In this document: in pieces, positions 28,259 through 38,033 of the stretch
Layout of the letters: every line of letters starts with the position of its first letter
Position numbering within the stretch: the stretch's first letter is position 1
Source: an uncultured Flavobacteriales bacterium
GTDB taxonomy: Bacteria; Bacteroidota; Bacteroidia; Flavobacteriales_G; Salibacteraceae
Direction of reading: 5' to 3'
Assembly: GCA_937121175.1 (NCBI GenBank)
Contig: CAKZKD010000003.1
Location: forward strand, 411,252 to 475,251
Length of the DNA: 64,000 nt
Program-made: the position numbers and the translations under genes
Notes under the pieces: model-generated
Told to the model about the DNA's origin: nothing
The model's database searches: none
What the model saw: the letters and a program-made list of their open reading frames with translations, nothing else

Positions 28259-29720
28259 TAATCATCAAGGACGTTTGAAGTTGAACTTTATCACCCAATA
28301 TCAACACTTTATAAAGCCCAGCAGAAATGTTTTCATGGTTTAGTTCTATTGATTCTGCATCGCTTATTGTCCATTTCACTTCTTCTTTTCTTCCATCTAG
28401 TGAGTAAAACTCAATGCCTTGAACTAACTGAGTATTGTTCACATTCAATATCAATTTATCCGATTGTAGATTTGGGTTAGGGTATAGAGCGATTAAAGAC
28501 AATTTCGTTTTTTCAGAAGGCAGTTCTGTCTTGGAAAGTTCCACTGAAATAATTTCAGAGTTATTAGACTTTCCATCGTAATCGAAGTTCTTTAGCCTAT
28601 AGTAGATTAAATTGTTGCGTATTTCTGAAATGTCATGCTGATAACTGTACTTATGCTTTCGGTTGGAGGTACCAGCTCCTTGAATTTCATCAATTACATT
28701 CCATCCTTTGCCATCAACAGAATATTGCAACTGAAATTTTTCGTTGTTAATTTCAGATTGGGTTTCCCAAATTACCTCTACTGCGTTGTTGTCTTTTAAT
28801 TTCCCTTCAAATTTGGTCAATTCTATAGGTAGTGGTCCATTACAATTTTGATTATATGTTATACTTCCCTGGCTGTTGCTATTGTTGTCGTAGTCATTGT
28901 CATCATTTGAATTACACATACAAAAGATCCCAACCCCAGTCAAAACAACATCATTATCTACGTCAAATTTATTGTCATCCTCAGTGCCATCATCATCGCA
29001 CAAATTAAGAACCCCAGTAATGTTTACCACAGCATCATCTTCAAACTCAATATCATCTTCTACCGTGACCGTTCCGGCAATGGTAAGTTTTCCATCATCT
29101 TTTACTTTTAAGTCGTTAGGAACAGTAAGGTCAGCACCTGCTTTTATTTCCAATTCACCATCGTCTTCTAGTTCAATATCATTAATCGTTCCACTGCTAC
29201 CATTATTAAAATCTACTTCACCGTCATCTTTTATTTTTAGTTTATCTGTAAGTGTGAGTATTCCGTTTATTGTGAGAGAACCATCATCTTTAACTTCAAT
29301 TTCATCGCCGGTAAAAGTTCCTGAGCTTCCTATGTTGACCACTCCATTGTCTTCGATTTTCATTTTATCATCAACCTCAACGGTTCCGTTAAAATTGGCG
29401 GTACCTTTTATTTTGTCAATTTTTTTAATGTCCAATGTTCCGTTTACATTTAGTACACCACCAGCTTTTACTTCTTCAATTTCTTTATTTCCAGAAAGAG
29501 AAGCACTGGCATTTATGGTCAAAGTACCTTCTACTTTAATGTCGTCATTTAAAGTGATGTTACCATTGATTATAACAACATCTCCTGGGTCAATTGTAGT
29601 TCCTGGGTATGAAGGTGTCCAGCCTGCAGCACTAGTATATGCACCAGATGACTTTGTATAAGTCACTGCGAAACTTTGCATACTAAGCAGTGTAATAAAA
29701 AAAATCAGAAAAGTTTTCAT
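28248..29720 (-). CDS. T9SS type A secreted protein with acidic beta-helix repeats
   Basis: 490 residues. Signal peptide (about 1-18), then roughly ten imperfect repeats of 20-24 residues from 50 to 265, each with a D-D-G or D-D-A turn (IKDDGEV, VKDDGKL, FEDDAVV), suggesting a right-handed beta-helix with acidic, possibly calcium-binding turns. A D/N-rich stretch with cysteines (about 240-290) follows, then an LPIELTKF fibronectin-like domain and a C-terminal T9SS sorting domain (LYPNPN ... GLYKVLIL). Overlaps the convergent pseudogene by 11 bases; the two share architecture. Confidence 0.85.
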   Translation of the reverse strand: MKTFLIFFITLLSMQSFAVTYTKSSGAYTSAAGWTPSYPGTTIDPGDVVIINGNITLNDDIKVEGTLTINASASLSGNKEIEEVKAGGVLNVNGTLDIKKIDKIKGTANFNGTVEVDDKMKIEDNGVVNIGSSGTFTGDEIEVKDDGSLTINGILTLTDKLKIKDDGEVDFNNGSSGTINDIELEDDGELEIKAGADLTVPNDLKVKDDGKLTIAGTVTVEDDIEFEDDAVVNITGVLNLCDDDGTEDDNKFDVDNDVVLTGVGIFCMCNSNDDNDYDNNSNSQGSITYNQNCNGPLPIELTKFEGKLKDNNAVEVIWETQSEINNEKFQLQYSVDGKGWNVIDEIQGAGTSNRKHKYSYQHDISEIRNNLIYYRLKNFDYDGKSNNSEIISVELSKTELPSEKTKLSLIALYPNPNLQSDKLILNVNNTQLVQGIEFYSLDGRKEEVKWTISDAESIELNHENISAGLYKVLILGDKVQLQTSLMIINY

Positions 29721-29817
29721 TCAGGGTTGTTATTGTGCAAATATATCGGTTATTAGGTTAACTAACAATTTTTTCTAGAACACCACAGGGCAAGTTCAGA
29801 ACATTTACTTTGGTCTT

Positions 29818-30540
29818 ATGAACAAGGAAAGACGATTACTACTACTAAGCAATTCTTCAATTCCAACTGAACCTTACTTTAATTGGGGTAAGCCTTTTGT
29901 GAAAACCTTTTTAGGCGAGGCGAAGGTAAACGTGTTGTTTATTCCTTATGCTGGTGTGAGCATTGACTACGATGAATATACTAAAACGGTAAGCGATGTT
30001 TACAATTCGATTGGTCACGAGGTGGTTGGAATTCACACCTTCGAAAACCCGAAAGAGGCCATAAAAAATTGTGATGCACTTGCTATTGGTGGAGGAAATA
30101 CTTTTCGGCTGTTTGAACAATTGCATGCGTTGGATTTGATTGACGTAATAAATGAGCGAATTCATGGTGGAATGCCTTACATGGGATGGAGTGCAGGAAG
30201 CAATACGGCTTGTCCTCATTTATTCACCACCAATGATATGCCTATTGTACAGCCGAGTAGCTTTGAGGGTTTGGGGCAATTGCCATTTCAATTAAATGTA
30301 CATTATACAAATGCAAGTATTGATGGGCATGGAGGAGAAACAAGGGACATGCGTTTAAAGGAATTCAAAATTTTGCACCCTAACACTCATTTAATTGGAT
30401 TAAGAGAATGTTCTCTAATTGAGGTAAAAGGAGAGGAGTATTACCTGAAAGGAAGAGGAAATACTATGAAGTTGTTTCGAAATGATGGAAACTATGAAGA
30501 AATACCTGAGGGGATTTTTAGATCTTCGGATTGGGACTAA
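29818..30540 (+). CDS. pepE: dipeptidase E (peptidase S51)
   Basis: 240 residues. GWSAGS places the nucleophile at Ser125, with AIGGGNTFRLFEQL (89-102) and MPIVQPSSFEGLGQLPFQLNVHY also typical. PepE hydrolyses dipeptides with N-terminal aspartate in the cytosol. TACTTTG at 29806-29812 lies only 5 bases before the ATG, so the mRNA may be leaderless. The stop overlaps that of the convergent repeat-protein gene by four bases. Confidence 0.9.
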   Translation: MNKERRLLLLSNSSIPTEPYFNWGKPFVKTFLGEAKVNVLFIPYAGVSIDYDEYTKTVSDVYNSIGHEVVGIHTFENPKEAIKNCDALAIGGGNTFRLFEQLHALDLIDVINERIHGGMPYMGWSAGSNTACPHLFTTNDMPIVQPSSFEGLGQLPFQLNVHYTNASIDGHGGETRDMRLKEFKILHPNTHLIGLRECSLIEVKGEEYYLKGRGNTMKLFRNDGNYEEIPEGIFRSSDWD

Positions 30541-33500
30541 TTGGTAAATGAAGGATCTCTGGTTTCGTACTGCCAAATGTACGAGCCTACAGATTGCCCG
30601 TTTTTGAAATAGTATTTCCCGCCCCAGTCGTACGTTATACGTTTGTATTCTGAACCTACTTTGCTTTTAACGACAATTCGAGTGGTTACTTTTTTACGGT
30701 CTTCTTGTTTCTCAGTCTCTGTTACACCTTCAGGGTAAGCATTACCCAATTCATTTTGGTATTTAAGTTTATCGGTTCTCCCTTCTTTTCCAATAGTTTC
30801 GGTTTTAAATGTAGGTTGAGGTCTTGGCTTGTTGGATTTTTTAGCTAGCATAATCATTTTTAGCCTTGTTTGCTGTTCTAAAGTTTCGTGAATTGCATTT
30901 TTCAGTTCTTGGTTGGTTGGCGCTATATCAACACCCTCCTTGAATTTATTGATGGCTTCATCATATTGTCCTCCAGCAAATAAATCGTAGCCTGCATCCA
31001 AAATGCTTTCCACCTTTCGAGTTTTTTCCAATTCTGCTGCTTTACGAGCTTGCTCCGCAGCTTCGTTAGCGCCAAGTGCATCCAATTGACTTTGAATAGC
31101 ACTGATGCCAGCCTTAGCGCCCGAGTTATTGGCATCAATGACCAGTACTTGATCGTATTTGCTCTTTGCTTGCCCGAAGTTTTTGTTTACAGCTGCAGCT
31201 TGGCCTTCGCTAAGAAGACGGTCGATTTCTTCTTGTTTTTGCAATGCATTCATATTACGACGCTTTTCTTCCTCTTTCTTAAGCATTGATTGCGCCTCTG
31301 CAATTTTGGATTTTGCCAAATTATTGTCCGATTCAATTTCCAGTACTTCTGTGTATGCACCGATGGCAGATTTGAAGTTTTTATTCATCATCATTTGGTC
31401 GCCAATTCCCAATTTGCTCGCAATTTTCTGTTTACGTTCCTTTTCGGCTGATAACTTGTTAAGCCTATCCTTTTCTGCTTTTTTTGCGGCTTCGGCTTCG
31501 GCTTTTTCTTTACTTAACGAAGCTATTTTAGCATCTATACTACTTATTTTAGATGAAGCGGTTGTATTAGAGGCATCAATGCTCAAGATCTCTTGGTACT
31601 TGTTTTTTGCCTCCTCCAGTTTGGATTGAGTTTCGAGGTTGGAGGCTGCCTCCAATAAACCAGCGAGTTTAGCTTCCAGTTCGGCTTTTTCCTTAGCATC
31701 ATTTGCTGCTTTCAATTGTTCTTCTTGTTCTTTTTTAGCTGCTAGGTCAGCAGCAAGTTTCGCTTGCTCTTGCTGCTTTGTTTTTGCAATTTTGGCTTCT
31801 AGCTCACCAATTTTGGAAGCCGCTGTTGTATTGGATGCATCAATACTCAACACCTCTTGGTATTTGCTTTTTGCATCTTCAAACTTCGATTGAGTTTCAA
31901 AGCTTGCAGCCGCATCAATCAATGCTTGTATTTTAGAATCCTGAGCAGCCTTTTCTTTTGCTGCATTAGCTGCCTTCATTTGTGCTTCTTGTTTTTGTTT
32001 AGCTGCTAGGTCGGCATCAAGTTTAGCCTGCTTCTGTTGCTTAGCGTTTGCAATTTTAGTAGAAAGTTCCGAGTTGTTTGGGTCTAGAGTGGCTGCTTCA
32101 GTATAGGAAGTAATAGCATTGTCAAATTGGCCATTTTTTAATGCTGTATTACCGGCTGTAATCAATTGAGCAATATTGGCTTGGTTCGCCACTTGTGCTT
32201 GTTTCTCCGCTTGTGCTTTTTTGGCCGCATCGGCAGCGAGTTGGTCCTGTTCTTTTGCAGTCTGCACTTCAGCTAATTTCTTTTTAGCCTCTTCATTGTT
32301 CGGGTCAATAGAAAGTAATTCGTTAAATGAAGATTCTGCAGAAACGTAATCTTTAGAAGCAAGGGCTTGGTTTCCAGCACTGATAAACGTTGCAATTTTA
32401 GCTAGTTTTTCTTGTTGCGCTTTTTCTTGAGCAACCGCGGCAGCTGCATTTTGTTGTTTTTCATCGTCAAATGCTTTTTGTTTAGATTCTATTTCGGATT
32501 TAGCTGCCAATGCTTCAGAATTTGCGTTGTCTATAGCAAGTGCAGCGGTGATTTTAGAATTCGCCTGTGCAAAATTTTGCTGATTTGCGGCGGATTTGGC
32601 TTCGGTAATTAAGGCGTTGATTTGACTTGCTTTTGCGGCTTCTTCCTTTGCAAGTTTATCTGCAGCTGCCGCTTTTTCAGCGTTAGCTTTCTCGTCTTTA
32701 ATTCTGCCGTCCAGTTCAGTTTTTAGAGCTATGGCTTCTTGGTTTTCTGGGTATAAACTAAGCGCTTGATTAAGGGCAGTCATTGCATCCGAATAATCTC
32801 CGGTTCCGGTTTTTTCATTTGCAGATGCAACGAGTTCATCAAACTTCTTTTGCTTTTCGGCTTCTTTGGCTGCGGCCATTTCTGCATTTTGCTTTTCATT
32901 TTCTTTTTGTCCTAACTCAGCTAACTTTTTGTCTATCGTGTTTTTTCCTTCTTTATAGATGGTACTTGCTTCATTAAACTTTATTCTGGCAGTTACAAAA
33001 TCTTCAGAGGACATAGCTGCGTCACCTTCTGCTACTAATCCATTGAACTTAATAAGGGCTTCTGCAGCTTCCTTCTCGGCACGCTTTTTCTGTACTTCTT
33101 CAATTAAAAACTTAGGCTTTTGATTGGCAGGAAGAATGGCCGCTGCCTCATTGAATTTTGCGATTGCTTGGTCAAATTGCTCCTCGTTAAGTAACGATTC
33201 GCCTTCTTTTACTTTTGAATCAAAATCAGCTTGAAGTGCATTCTGCTTCCTTTCCTCTTTTAGTTTTTTTGATTCGGCAATCAGTTCTGTCGTTTTGTTT
33301 TCGGTGGGTAAAATTTTGTGAGCTGCCTCAAATGCAGCAATTGCTTCATCAAACTTTTCTTCTTTCATCAGTCCTTCACCAATTGCTAATTGCGCTTCAA
33401 ATTGAGTTTGAGAAGCTTCATTGGCTTTTTGCTTTTTTAGTTTTTCAATCTCTAGAAGCATGTCATCTGGATGGTTTTCGTTGGGTAGAATTTTTTTGGC

Positions 33501-34868
33501 CTCTTGGTATTTAATTACCGCCTCATCAAATTTTTCTTCCTTCACCATTTGGTCGGCAGCATTAATCACTTCATCATATTGTGCTTTAATAATAGCAGTT
33601 GCTTTTGCTTTTTTTCTAGATTCAGCTTCTGTAATCATAGTTGCTGGGTGGGTCTCATGAGGAAGTACAGCTAAGGCTTCTTGGTATTTTTTCTTAGCAG
33701 CATCAAATTCCTCTTTTTCCAACAAACCGTCAGCCTCTTTCACTAAAGCATCATATTGAGCCTTAAGTTCCGCTTTTCCTGCAGCAACTTTCAATTCTCC
33801 GCATTCTTTTGCTTTGGTTTTTGGATATGTTTCGTTTGGTAATACAGCGGCCGCAGCGTTGTATTTTACTTTAGCCTCATCAAACTGGCTATTTTTAAGC
33901 AAGTTATCTGCTTCGTCAATCAACGCATCGTATTTGGCTTTGGTAGCGGCATCGGCTGCTTGCTTTTTCTTTGCTTCAGCTTCCGTTATTTTAGTTTTTG
34001 GAGATGGGTCAGCTGGTTTAATTTTTTGAGCCTCCTTGTAGGCAGATATTGACTCGTCGTATTTTCCTGCGGCCAATAAACCATCCGCTTTTTCCATAGC
34101 AGCCGTAAATTCCTTGTCAATTTTTTCTGCGGCTGCTTTTGCTTCCGCATCGGCTTTGGATTTTTTAGCCGTTTGAATTTTTGACTTCGGGGCTGGCTCC
34201 GAAGGTTTCAATGTCGCTGCTTTTTGGTAAGCAACGATAGCGTTATCAAAATCGTTCTTTTTCAGTAATTCATCTCCATTATCTAATGCTGCTTGATAGT
34301 CAGCCTCCAGTTTTTTTGTTGCTTCCGCTTTTTTACGTTCTTCTTCAAGTTTCGCTTGCAATTTTTTGGCTTCCGCTATTTGGTCGGTAGGGTAGGCCAT
34401 TGTTTGGTCAATCTGTTTGGCTTTTTGGTATTCAGGAATGGAGGAATTGTACTTTTTAGAGTTGAATAAATCGTCAGCAATTTTTATTGCTGCGTTGTAT
34501 TCAGCTTCAATTTTTGCTTGTTTTTCAGCGGCTTCTTGTTTAGTTTTTTCTTGACGGGCTAACGCAATTTGCTGGTCTGGGTAGGATTCAAGTGGACCCC
34601 ATTTTTTGGCCTCTTCAAAAGCTTCAAGAGCGTCGTCGTATTTTTTAGACCGAATGTAAGCATCTCCTTTTCGGATGCTGGCTTCATAATTTGCTTTGTA
34701 TTTGGCCTCGTTTTTCGAAGCTTTGGCTGCAGCTTTTTTCTTCTCTTCTTCAGCTTTTAGTTCCGCCTCAATTGCATCTAAAATATCGTCCTGAGCCAGT
34801 GCCTGAAATGGGACAGAGCACAAGAATGTTCCGAAAAACAAAATCGATATTTTAATGAAATTTTTCAA
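30537..34868 (-). CDS. giant TPR-like repeat protein, exported
   Basis: 1443 residues. Signal peptide (about 1-25). From about 40 to 1330 there are some twenty units of 60-70 residues: a TPR-like helix pair (for example GDELLKKNDFDNAIVAYQKA, then PSEPAPKSKI) joined to an Ala/Lys/Glu/Gln-rich coiled helix (QQEQAKLAADLAAKK). Two adjacent units near 30550+1000 to 1100 codons (31560-31930) are nearly identical. The last 110 residues are a non-repeat domain with KVTTRIVVKSKVGSEYKRITYDWGGKYYFKNG. Likely periplasmic or envelope scaffold; no function can be assigned. Confidence 0.8.
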   Translation of the reverse strand: MKNFIKISILFFGTFLCSVPFQALAQDDILDAIEAELKAEEEKKKAAAKASKNEAKYKANYEASIRKGDAYIRSKKYDDALEAFEEAKKWGPLESYPDQQIALARQEKTKQEAAEKQAKIEAEYNAAIKIADDLFNSKKYNSSIPEYQKAKQIDQTMAYPTDQIAEAKKLQAKLEEERKKAEATKKLEADYQAALDNGDELLKKNDFDNAIVAYQKAATLKPSEPAPKSKIQTAKKSKADAEAKAAAEKIDKEFTAAMEKADGLLAAGKYDESISAYKEAQKIKPADPSPKTKITEAEAKKKQAADAATKAKYDALIDEADNLLKNSQFDEAKVKYNAAAAVLPNETYPKTKAKECGELKVAAGKAELKAQYDALVKEADGLLEKEEFDAAKKKYQEALAVLPHETHPATMITEAESRKKAKATAIIKAQYDEVINAADQMVKEEKFDEAVIKYQEAKKILPNENHPDDMLLEIEKLKKQKANEASQTQFEAQLAIGEGLMKEEKFDEAIAAFEAAHKILPTENKTTELIAESKKLKEERKQNALQADFDSKVKEGESLLNEEQFDQAIAKFNEAAAILPANQKPKFLIEEVQKKRAEKEAAEALIKFNGLVAEGDAAMSSEDFVTARIKFNEASTIYKEGKNTIDKKLAELGQKENEKQNAEMAAAKEAEKQKKFDELVASANEKTGTGDYSDAMTALNQALSLYPENQEAIALKTELDGRIKDEKANAEKAAAADKLAKEEAAKASQINALITEAKSAANQQNFAQANSKITAALAIDNANSEALAAKSEIESKQKAFDDEKQQNAAAAVAQEKAQQEKLAKIATFISAGNQALASKDYVSAESSFNELLSIDPNNEEAKKKLAEVQTAKEQDQLAADAAKKAQAEKQAQVANQANIAQLITAGNTALKNGQFDNAITSYTEAATLDPNNSELSTKIANAKQQKQAKLDADLAAKQKQEAQMKAANAAKEKAAQDSKIQALIDAAASFETQSKFEDAKSKYQEVLSIDASNTTAASKIGELEAKIAKTKQQEQAKLAADLAAKKEQEEQLKAANDAKEKAELEAKLAGLLEAASNLETQSKLEEAKNKYQEILSIDASNTTASSKISSIDAKIASLSKEKAEAEAAKKAEKDRLNKLSAEKERKQKIASKLGIGDQMMMNKNFKSAIGAYTEVLEIESDNNLAKSKIAEAQSMLKKEEEKRRNMNALQKQEEIDRLLSEGQAAAVNKNFGQAKSKYDQVLVIDANNSGAKAGISAIQSQLDALGANEAAEQARKAAELEKTRKVESILDAGYDLFAGGQYDEAINKFKEGVDIAPTNQELKNAIHETLEQQTRLKMIMLAKKSNKPRPQPTFKTETIGKEGRTDKLKYQNELGNAYPEGVTETEKQEDRKKVTTRIVVKSKVGSEYKRITYDWGGKYYFKNGQSVGSYIWQYETRDPSFTN
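31555..32000 (-). repeat. near-identical duplicated unit inside the TPR-like gene
   Basis: Two neighbouring copies encode almost the same segment (SKYQEVLSIDASNTTAASKI versus NKYQEILSIDASNTTASSKI, each preceded by an ETQSK motif and followed by an Ala/Lys/Gln coil), indicating recent tandem duplication. Confidence 0.65.
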
Positions 34869-35019
34869 CTAACTAATACTAGCTTTTCTAAGTTTAACTA
34901 ACTGGCGAATATAGTGAATTCACAAATCGAGCCATCAACGTACTGAAGTATTCATTGTTATAGAATTAAAACTAAATTCCCAGATTAAATGAGCATTTAA
35001 CATACAATAGAATCACAAA

Positions 35020-35054
35020 TTGCTCTACGTATTTTGAAACTGTATTTACCTTTG
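35020..35054 (+). promoter_or_regulatory. promoter with -7 box five bases from the start codon
   Basis: TACCTTTG at 35047-35054 is a full TAnnTTTG match; TTG at 35020-35022 lies 24 bases upstream, slightly long spacing. Transcription would begin at or next to the ATG at 35060, implying a leaderless transcript. Confidence 0.5.
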
Positions 35055-35059
35055 CTTTA

Positions 35060-35629
35060 ATGCACGACATTGAACCTTATTATCGTTGGAGAGAACTGTA
35101 TTTGGCCGAAGAGGATGATCGTTCTCCGTTTTTCGGAAAGGAATATTCTGAGTTCTTCTTTAGCGACGTCATTTATAATCATGTTATTCACCCTCAGTGG
35201 GATAACATAGGTTCGACGACCTTGTTTCTCAAGATTATTTATGCAGATTATGAAATCGGATTTGCGATAATTGAATTAATGGGCGAGTGGAACGATACGC
35301 TCTACAATGACATTCAGGCACTGAAACGCAACATTATCGATCACCTGATAGAAGAGGGAATCAATCAGTTTATTCTAATTGGAGAAAACGTACTCAATTA
35401 CCACCCTTCAGACGATTCTTACTACGAGGAGTGGTATGAGGACATTGAAGAAGGTTGGATTGCTACTTTAAATTTTAGGGAACATATAATGGAGGAGTTT
35501 AGTAGAGAGAATATTGACCAATATTTCGTAACGGGCGGAAAACTCAATGATATGGCCTGGCGGACTCGACAACCAGCCGAAGTGTATAAGCTTGTTGAAG
35601 CATTGGTTACTAAAAGGTTAAGTCTATGA
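35060..35629 (+). CDS. conserved hypothetical acidic protein
   Basis: 189 residues, rich in Glu, Asp, Tyr and Trp, no signal peptide and no membrane helix, so cytosolic. Segments such as FFSDVIYNHVIHPQWDNIGSTTLFLKI and FILIGENVLNYHPSDDSYYEEW look like a compact alpha/beta fold. I do not recognise a family with a known role. Its last four bases overlap the ATG of the BNR-repeat gene, so they are coupled. Confidence 0.75.
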   Translation: MHDIEPYYRWRELYLAEEDDRSPFFGKEYSEFFFSDVIYNHVIHPQWDNIGSTTLFLKIIYADYEIGFAIIELMGEWNDTLYNDIQALKRNIIDHLIEEGINQFILIGENVLNYHPSDDSYYEEWYEDIEEGWIATLNFREHIMEEFSRENIDQYFVTGGKLNDMAWRTRQPAEVYKLVEALVTKRLSL

Positions 35630-36927
35630 GGTTTTTTGTCTTTCTATCCCTGCTTGTAATTACATTGAATTCATTCGGACAAAAACCAGTGAAGGTTGGA
35701 ACGTTAGATAGCCCGAATGAACCAAGCATTGTCATAAACAGAAACAACTCTGGTGAAGTACTTTGCGGCGCTAACCTCAATAATTTATACTCGAGTCATG
35801 ATGGTGGTCAGACTTGGGAACGAACAAAAATGAGCTCTAAGTATGGAGTTTGGGGTGATCCAGTTGTTATTTCAGATTCTTCTGGGAGGTACTATTTTTT
35901 TCATTTGAGTAATCCGCCAAATGGCAGCTGGATAGACCGAATTGTTTGTCAAACCTCTGAGGATTATGGCGTAACTTGGTCTGAAGGAACTTTTGTCGGA
36001 AAAGATGGAGAAAAAGCGCAAGACAAACATTGGGCTGTTTTTAATGAAGAAAAACAAGAATTGTATCTCTCTTGGACGCAGTTTGATAAGTACGGAGAGC
36101 GTGATTCTTCCTGCAAATCAAATATATTATTCTCGAAATCAAATGATTATGGCAGTTCGTGGTCAAGCCCAATTCAAATAAATGCTGTTTCTGGAGATTG
36201 TCAAGATAGTTCACTGACAACAGAAGGCGCTGTGCCTACTTTCTCGAATAATGGTTCCGTATATGTTGCCTGGGCTGGGACAAATGGAATTCGAATGAAC
36301 ACACTCACTAATAATTCTTGGCAAAACGAACCGAAATTGGTGGACAGTAATACAGCGGGTTGGACGTTGTCTATTCCTGGAATTAGTAGATGTAATGGAA
36401 TGCCGGTTACAGCGTGTGACAGAACCAATGGCAAGTTTGCAGGAAGATTGTATGTAAATTGGAGTGACCAAAGAAATGGAGTAGAGAATACCGATGTTTT
36501 TTTGAAAAGTAGTGATGACGAGGCATTAACGTGGTCGAGTTCGAAACGAATAGGAAGGAAATCAGGAAAGGGTCATCAGTTTTTAACATGGATGAGTTTA
36601 GACCAAACAACTGGAGCCTTGTATTTCATTTATTACGATAGAAGTAGGTTTAAGGACAACCAAACTGATGTTGTTTTAGCCAGGTCTTATAATGGTGGCA
36701 ACTCCTTCAAATACAAACGAATAAGGCAACAGCCGTTTGCTCCAAAAGCGAATAAGTTTTTTGGTGATTACAACAACATTGATTCGCATAATGGTATTGT
36801 GCAAATGGTTTGGACAAGAATGGAAGATGGTGACACTTCTGTCTGGACGGCTCGTTTTGAGGAATCCAAATGGAAATTAAAACGACTAAAGAAAAAGAAT
36901 CAAAAAGATTCAGCAAAAGACAAGTAG
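35626..36927 (+). CDS. secreted BNR/Asp-box repeat (sialidase-fold) protein
   Basis: 433 residues. Signal peptide (about 1-18, ending NSFGQ). Five Asp-box motifs of S/T-x-D-x-G-x-T-W type are visible: SSHDGGQTW, TSEDYGVTW, KSNDYGSSW, KSSDDEALTW and RSYNGGNSF, giving a six-bladed propeller. The canonical sialidase arginine triad is not obvious, so enzymatic sialidase activity is doubtful. Ends in a basic Lys-rich tail. Overlaps the convergent outer-membrane gene by 28 bases. Confidence 0.78.
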   Translation: MRFFVFLSLLVITLNSFGQKPVKVGTLDSPNEPSIVINRNNSGEVLCGANLNNLYSSHDGGQTWERTKMSSKYGVWGDPVVISDSSGRYYFFHLSNPPNGSWIDRIVCQTSEDYGVTWSEGTFVGKDGEKAQDKHWAVFNEEKQELYLSWTQFDKYGERDSSCKSNILFSKSNDYGSSWSSPIQINAVSGDCQDSSLTTEGAVPTFSNNGSVYVAWAGTNGIRMNTLTNNSWQNEPKLVDSNTAGWTLSIPGISRCNGMPVTACDRTNGKFAGRLYVNWSDQRNGVENTDVFLKSSDDEALTWSSSKRIGRKSGKGHQFLTWMSLDQTTGALYFIYYDRSRFKDNQTDVVLARSYNGGNSFKYKRIRQQPFAPKANKFFGDYNNIDSHNGIVQMVWTRMEDGDTSVWTARFEESKWKLKRLKKKNQKDSAKDK

Positions 36928-38033
36928 AATTCATCTCGGTTTAATCCTCTGGCGTAATCAAACCGAATGTGAATACGCTCTTTTTTATTGAACGCTAACC
37001 GAAATCCGGCACCATAACTTGGTAGGAGGTTAGTGATGCTGAAATCTTTTAGATTAGGAGCAACAGCGCCGGTTCCAACAAATGCAGCAAAGCCAAAGAA
37101 ATGCCAAATAGGAGTTCTGTATTCTACTTGACCTGCCATAAGGTTATTGTCTCTTAACACTCCTTTTCGGTAGCCCCGCATAATTTTTTCTCCACCCAAT
37201 TGCGACAGTTTGTTGAATGGAGCTGTTCCAAAAATAGATGAATTGAAAGTATGCAAGCCAAGAATGTGGTTTTTTCCTAGGTTGAAATATTTCCTTAAAT
37301 CGAGGGTGAATAAATTGTATTCAAAATTACCGCCCATAATTTCATTGAAACCAAGAAAGGAAGCATTGGCATAGTATCCTTGGGTGGGAGCATAGACAAA
37401 GTCCCGTTTGTCGTAAACAGCCTCCCAGCCAATCCCGGTAGTTACACTACCACTTGCCCCAGGGATGTTTAATGAATCTAACAATCCGCCAGATTCTATA
37501 CTTGTGACGGTTGTGTTTTGATAAAATAGTTTTGGTCCGGTGTATATGTTTTTTCTGAATTTCTTCAGCCCAGTGATGGCGAATCGCGGAAAATTGGCAC
37601 CGTAATCTTCCGAATATTGTTCTTCAATCAGTTCCTTGTCATTTCCGATTCCTGCGAAGAAATAAGGGTATTCGTAAAATGAAATTTCACCATTGATTCT
37701 GTAATTATCTTCTTTCAGAAAAATTTTGAACGGCATGGAAAACAGAATCTGCCTATTGAGCGTGTAAACGAAAGATAGTCCTGCCAAACTAAGCGGAGAT
37801 ATGGTATCTTTTTGGTTAAACCTACGATACATTAATGCCGAAACTCCAAATGCCCAGTTGGTTTCTGGTTTGAAATAGACTGTTGGTAAAATGGTCAGCT
37901 TGCGTTGTTTGTCCAAATCAAAACCCATGAATTTATTCATGGTAGAATCATTGTCTTTGTCTTGTGCTATTCCGTTGAAGCCAATAAATAGAAGACTAAA
38001 CAATACCACATATTTCGGAAAATAAACCGTCAT
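36900..38033 (-). CDS. BamA/TamA-family (Omp85) outer-membrane barrel protein
   Basis: 377 residues. Signal peptide (about 1-23), then alternating hydrophobic strands of a 16-strand-type barrel without POTRA domains. The Omp85 loop signature LGGEKIMRGYRKGVLRDNNLMAGQVEYR is near 285-310, and the protein ends with an aromatic C-terminus (LSFAESF). POTRA-less Omp85 relatives are common in Bacteroidota; their substrate is unknown. Its start overlaps the NUDIX gene stop by one base. Confidence 0.85.
   Translation of the reverse strand: MTVYFPKYVVLFSLLFIGFNGIAQDKDNDSTMNKFMGFDLDKQRKLTILPTVYFKPETNWAFGVSALMYRRFNQKDTISPLSLAGLSFVYTLNRQILFSMPFKIFLKEDNYRINGEISFYEYPYFFAGIGNDKELIEEQYSEDYGANFPRFAITGLKKFRKNIYTGPKLFYQNTTVTSIESGGLLDSLNIPGASGSVTTGIGWEAVYDKRDFVYAPTQGYYANASFLGFNEIMGGNFEYNLFTLDLRKYFNLGKNHILGLHTFNSSIFGTAPFNKLSQLGGEKIMRGYRKGVLRDNNLMAGQVEYRTPIWHFFGFAAFVGTGAVAPNLKDFSITNLLPSYGAGFRLAFNKKERIHIRFDYARGLNRDEFYLSFAESF

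Noticed and set aside
28897..29661. 254-codon plus-strand frame opposite the acidic repeat protein
   Set aside because: Ser/Thr/Pro-rich low-complexity translation of the reverse of D-D-G repeats; the minus-strand frame has signal peptide and sorting domain.
31159..34760. Many plus-strand frames opposite the TPR-like gene
   Set aside because: Antisense by-products of Ala/Lys/Glu-rich codons; none has a recognisable domain or start signal.
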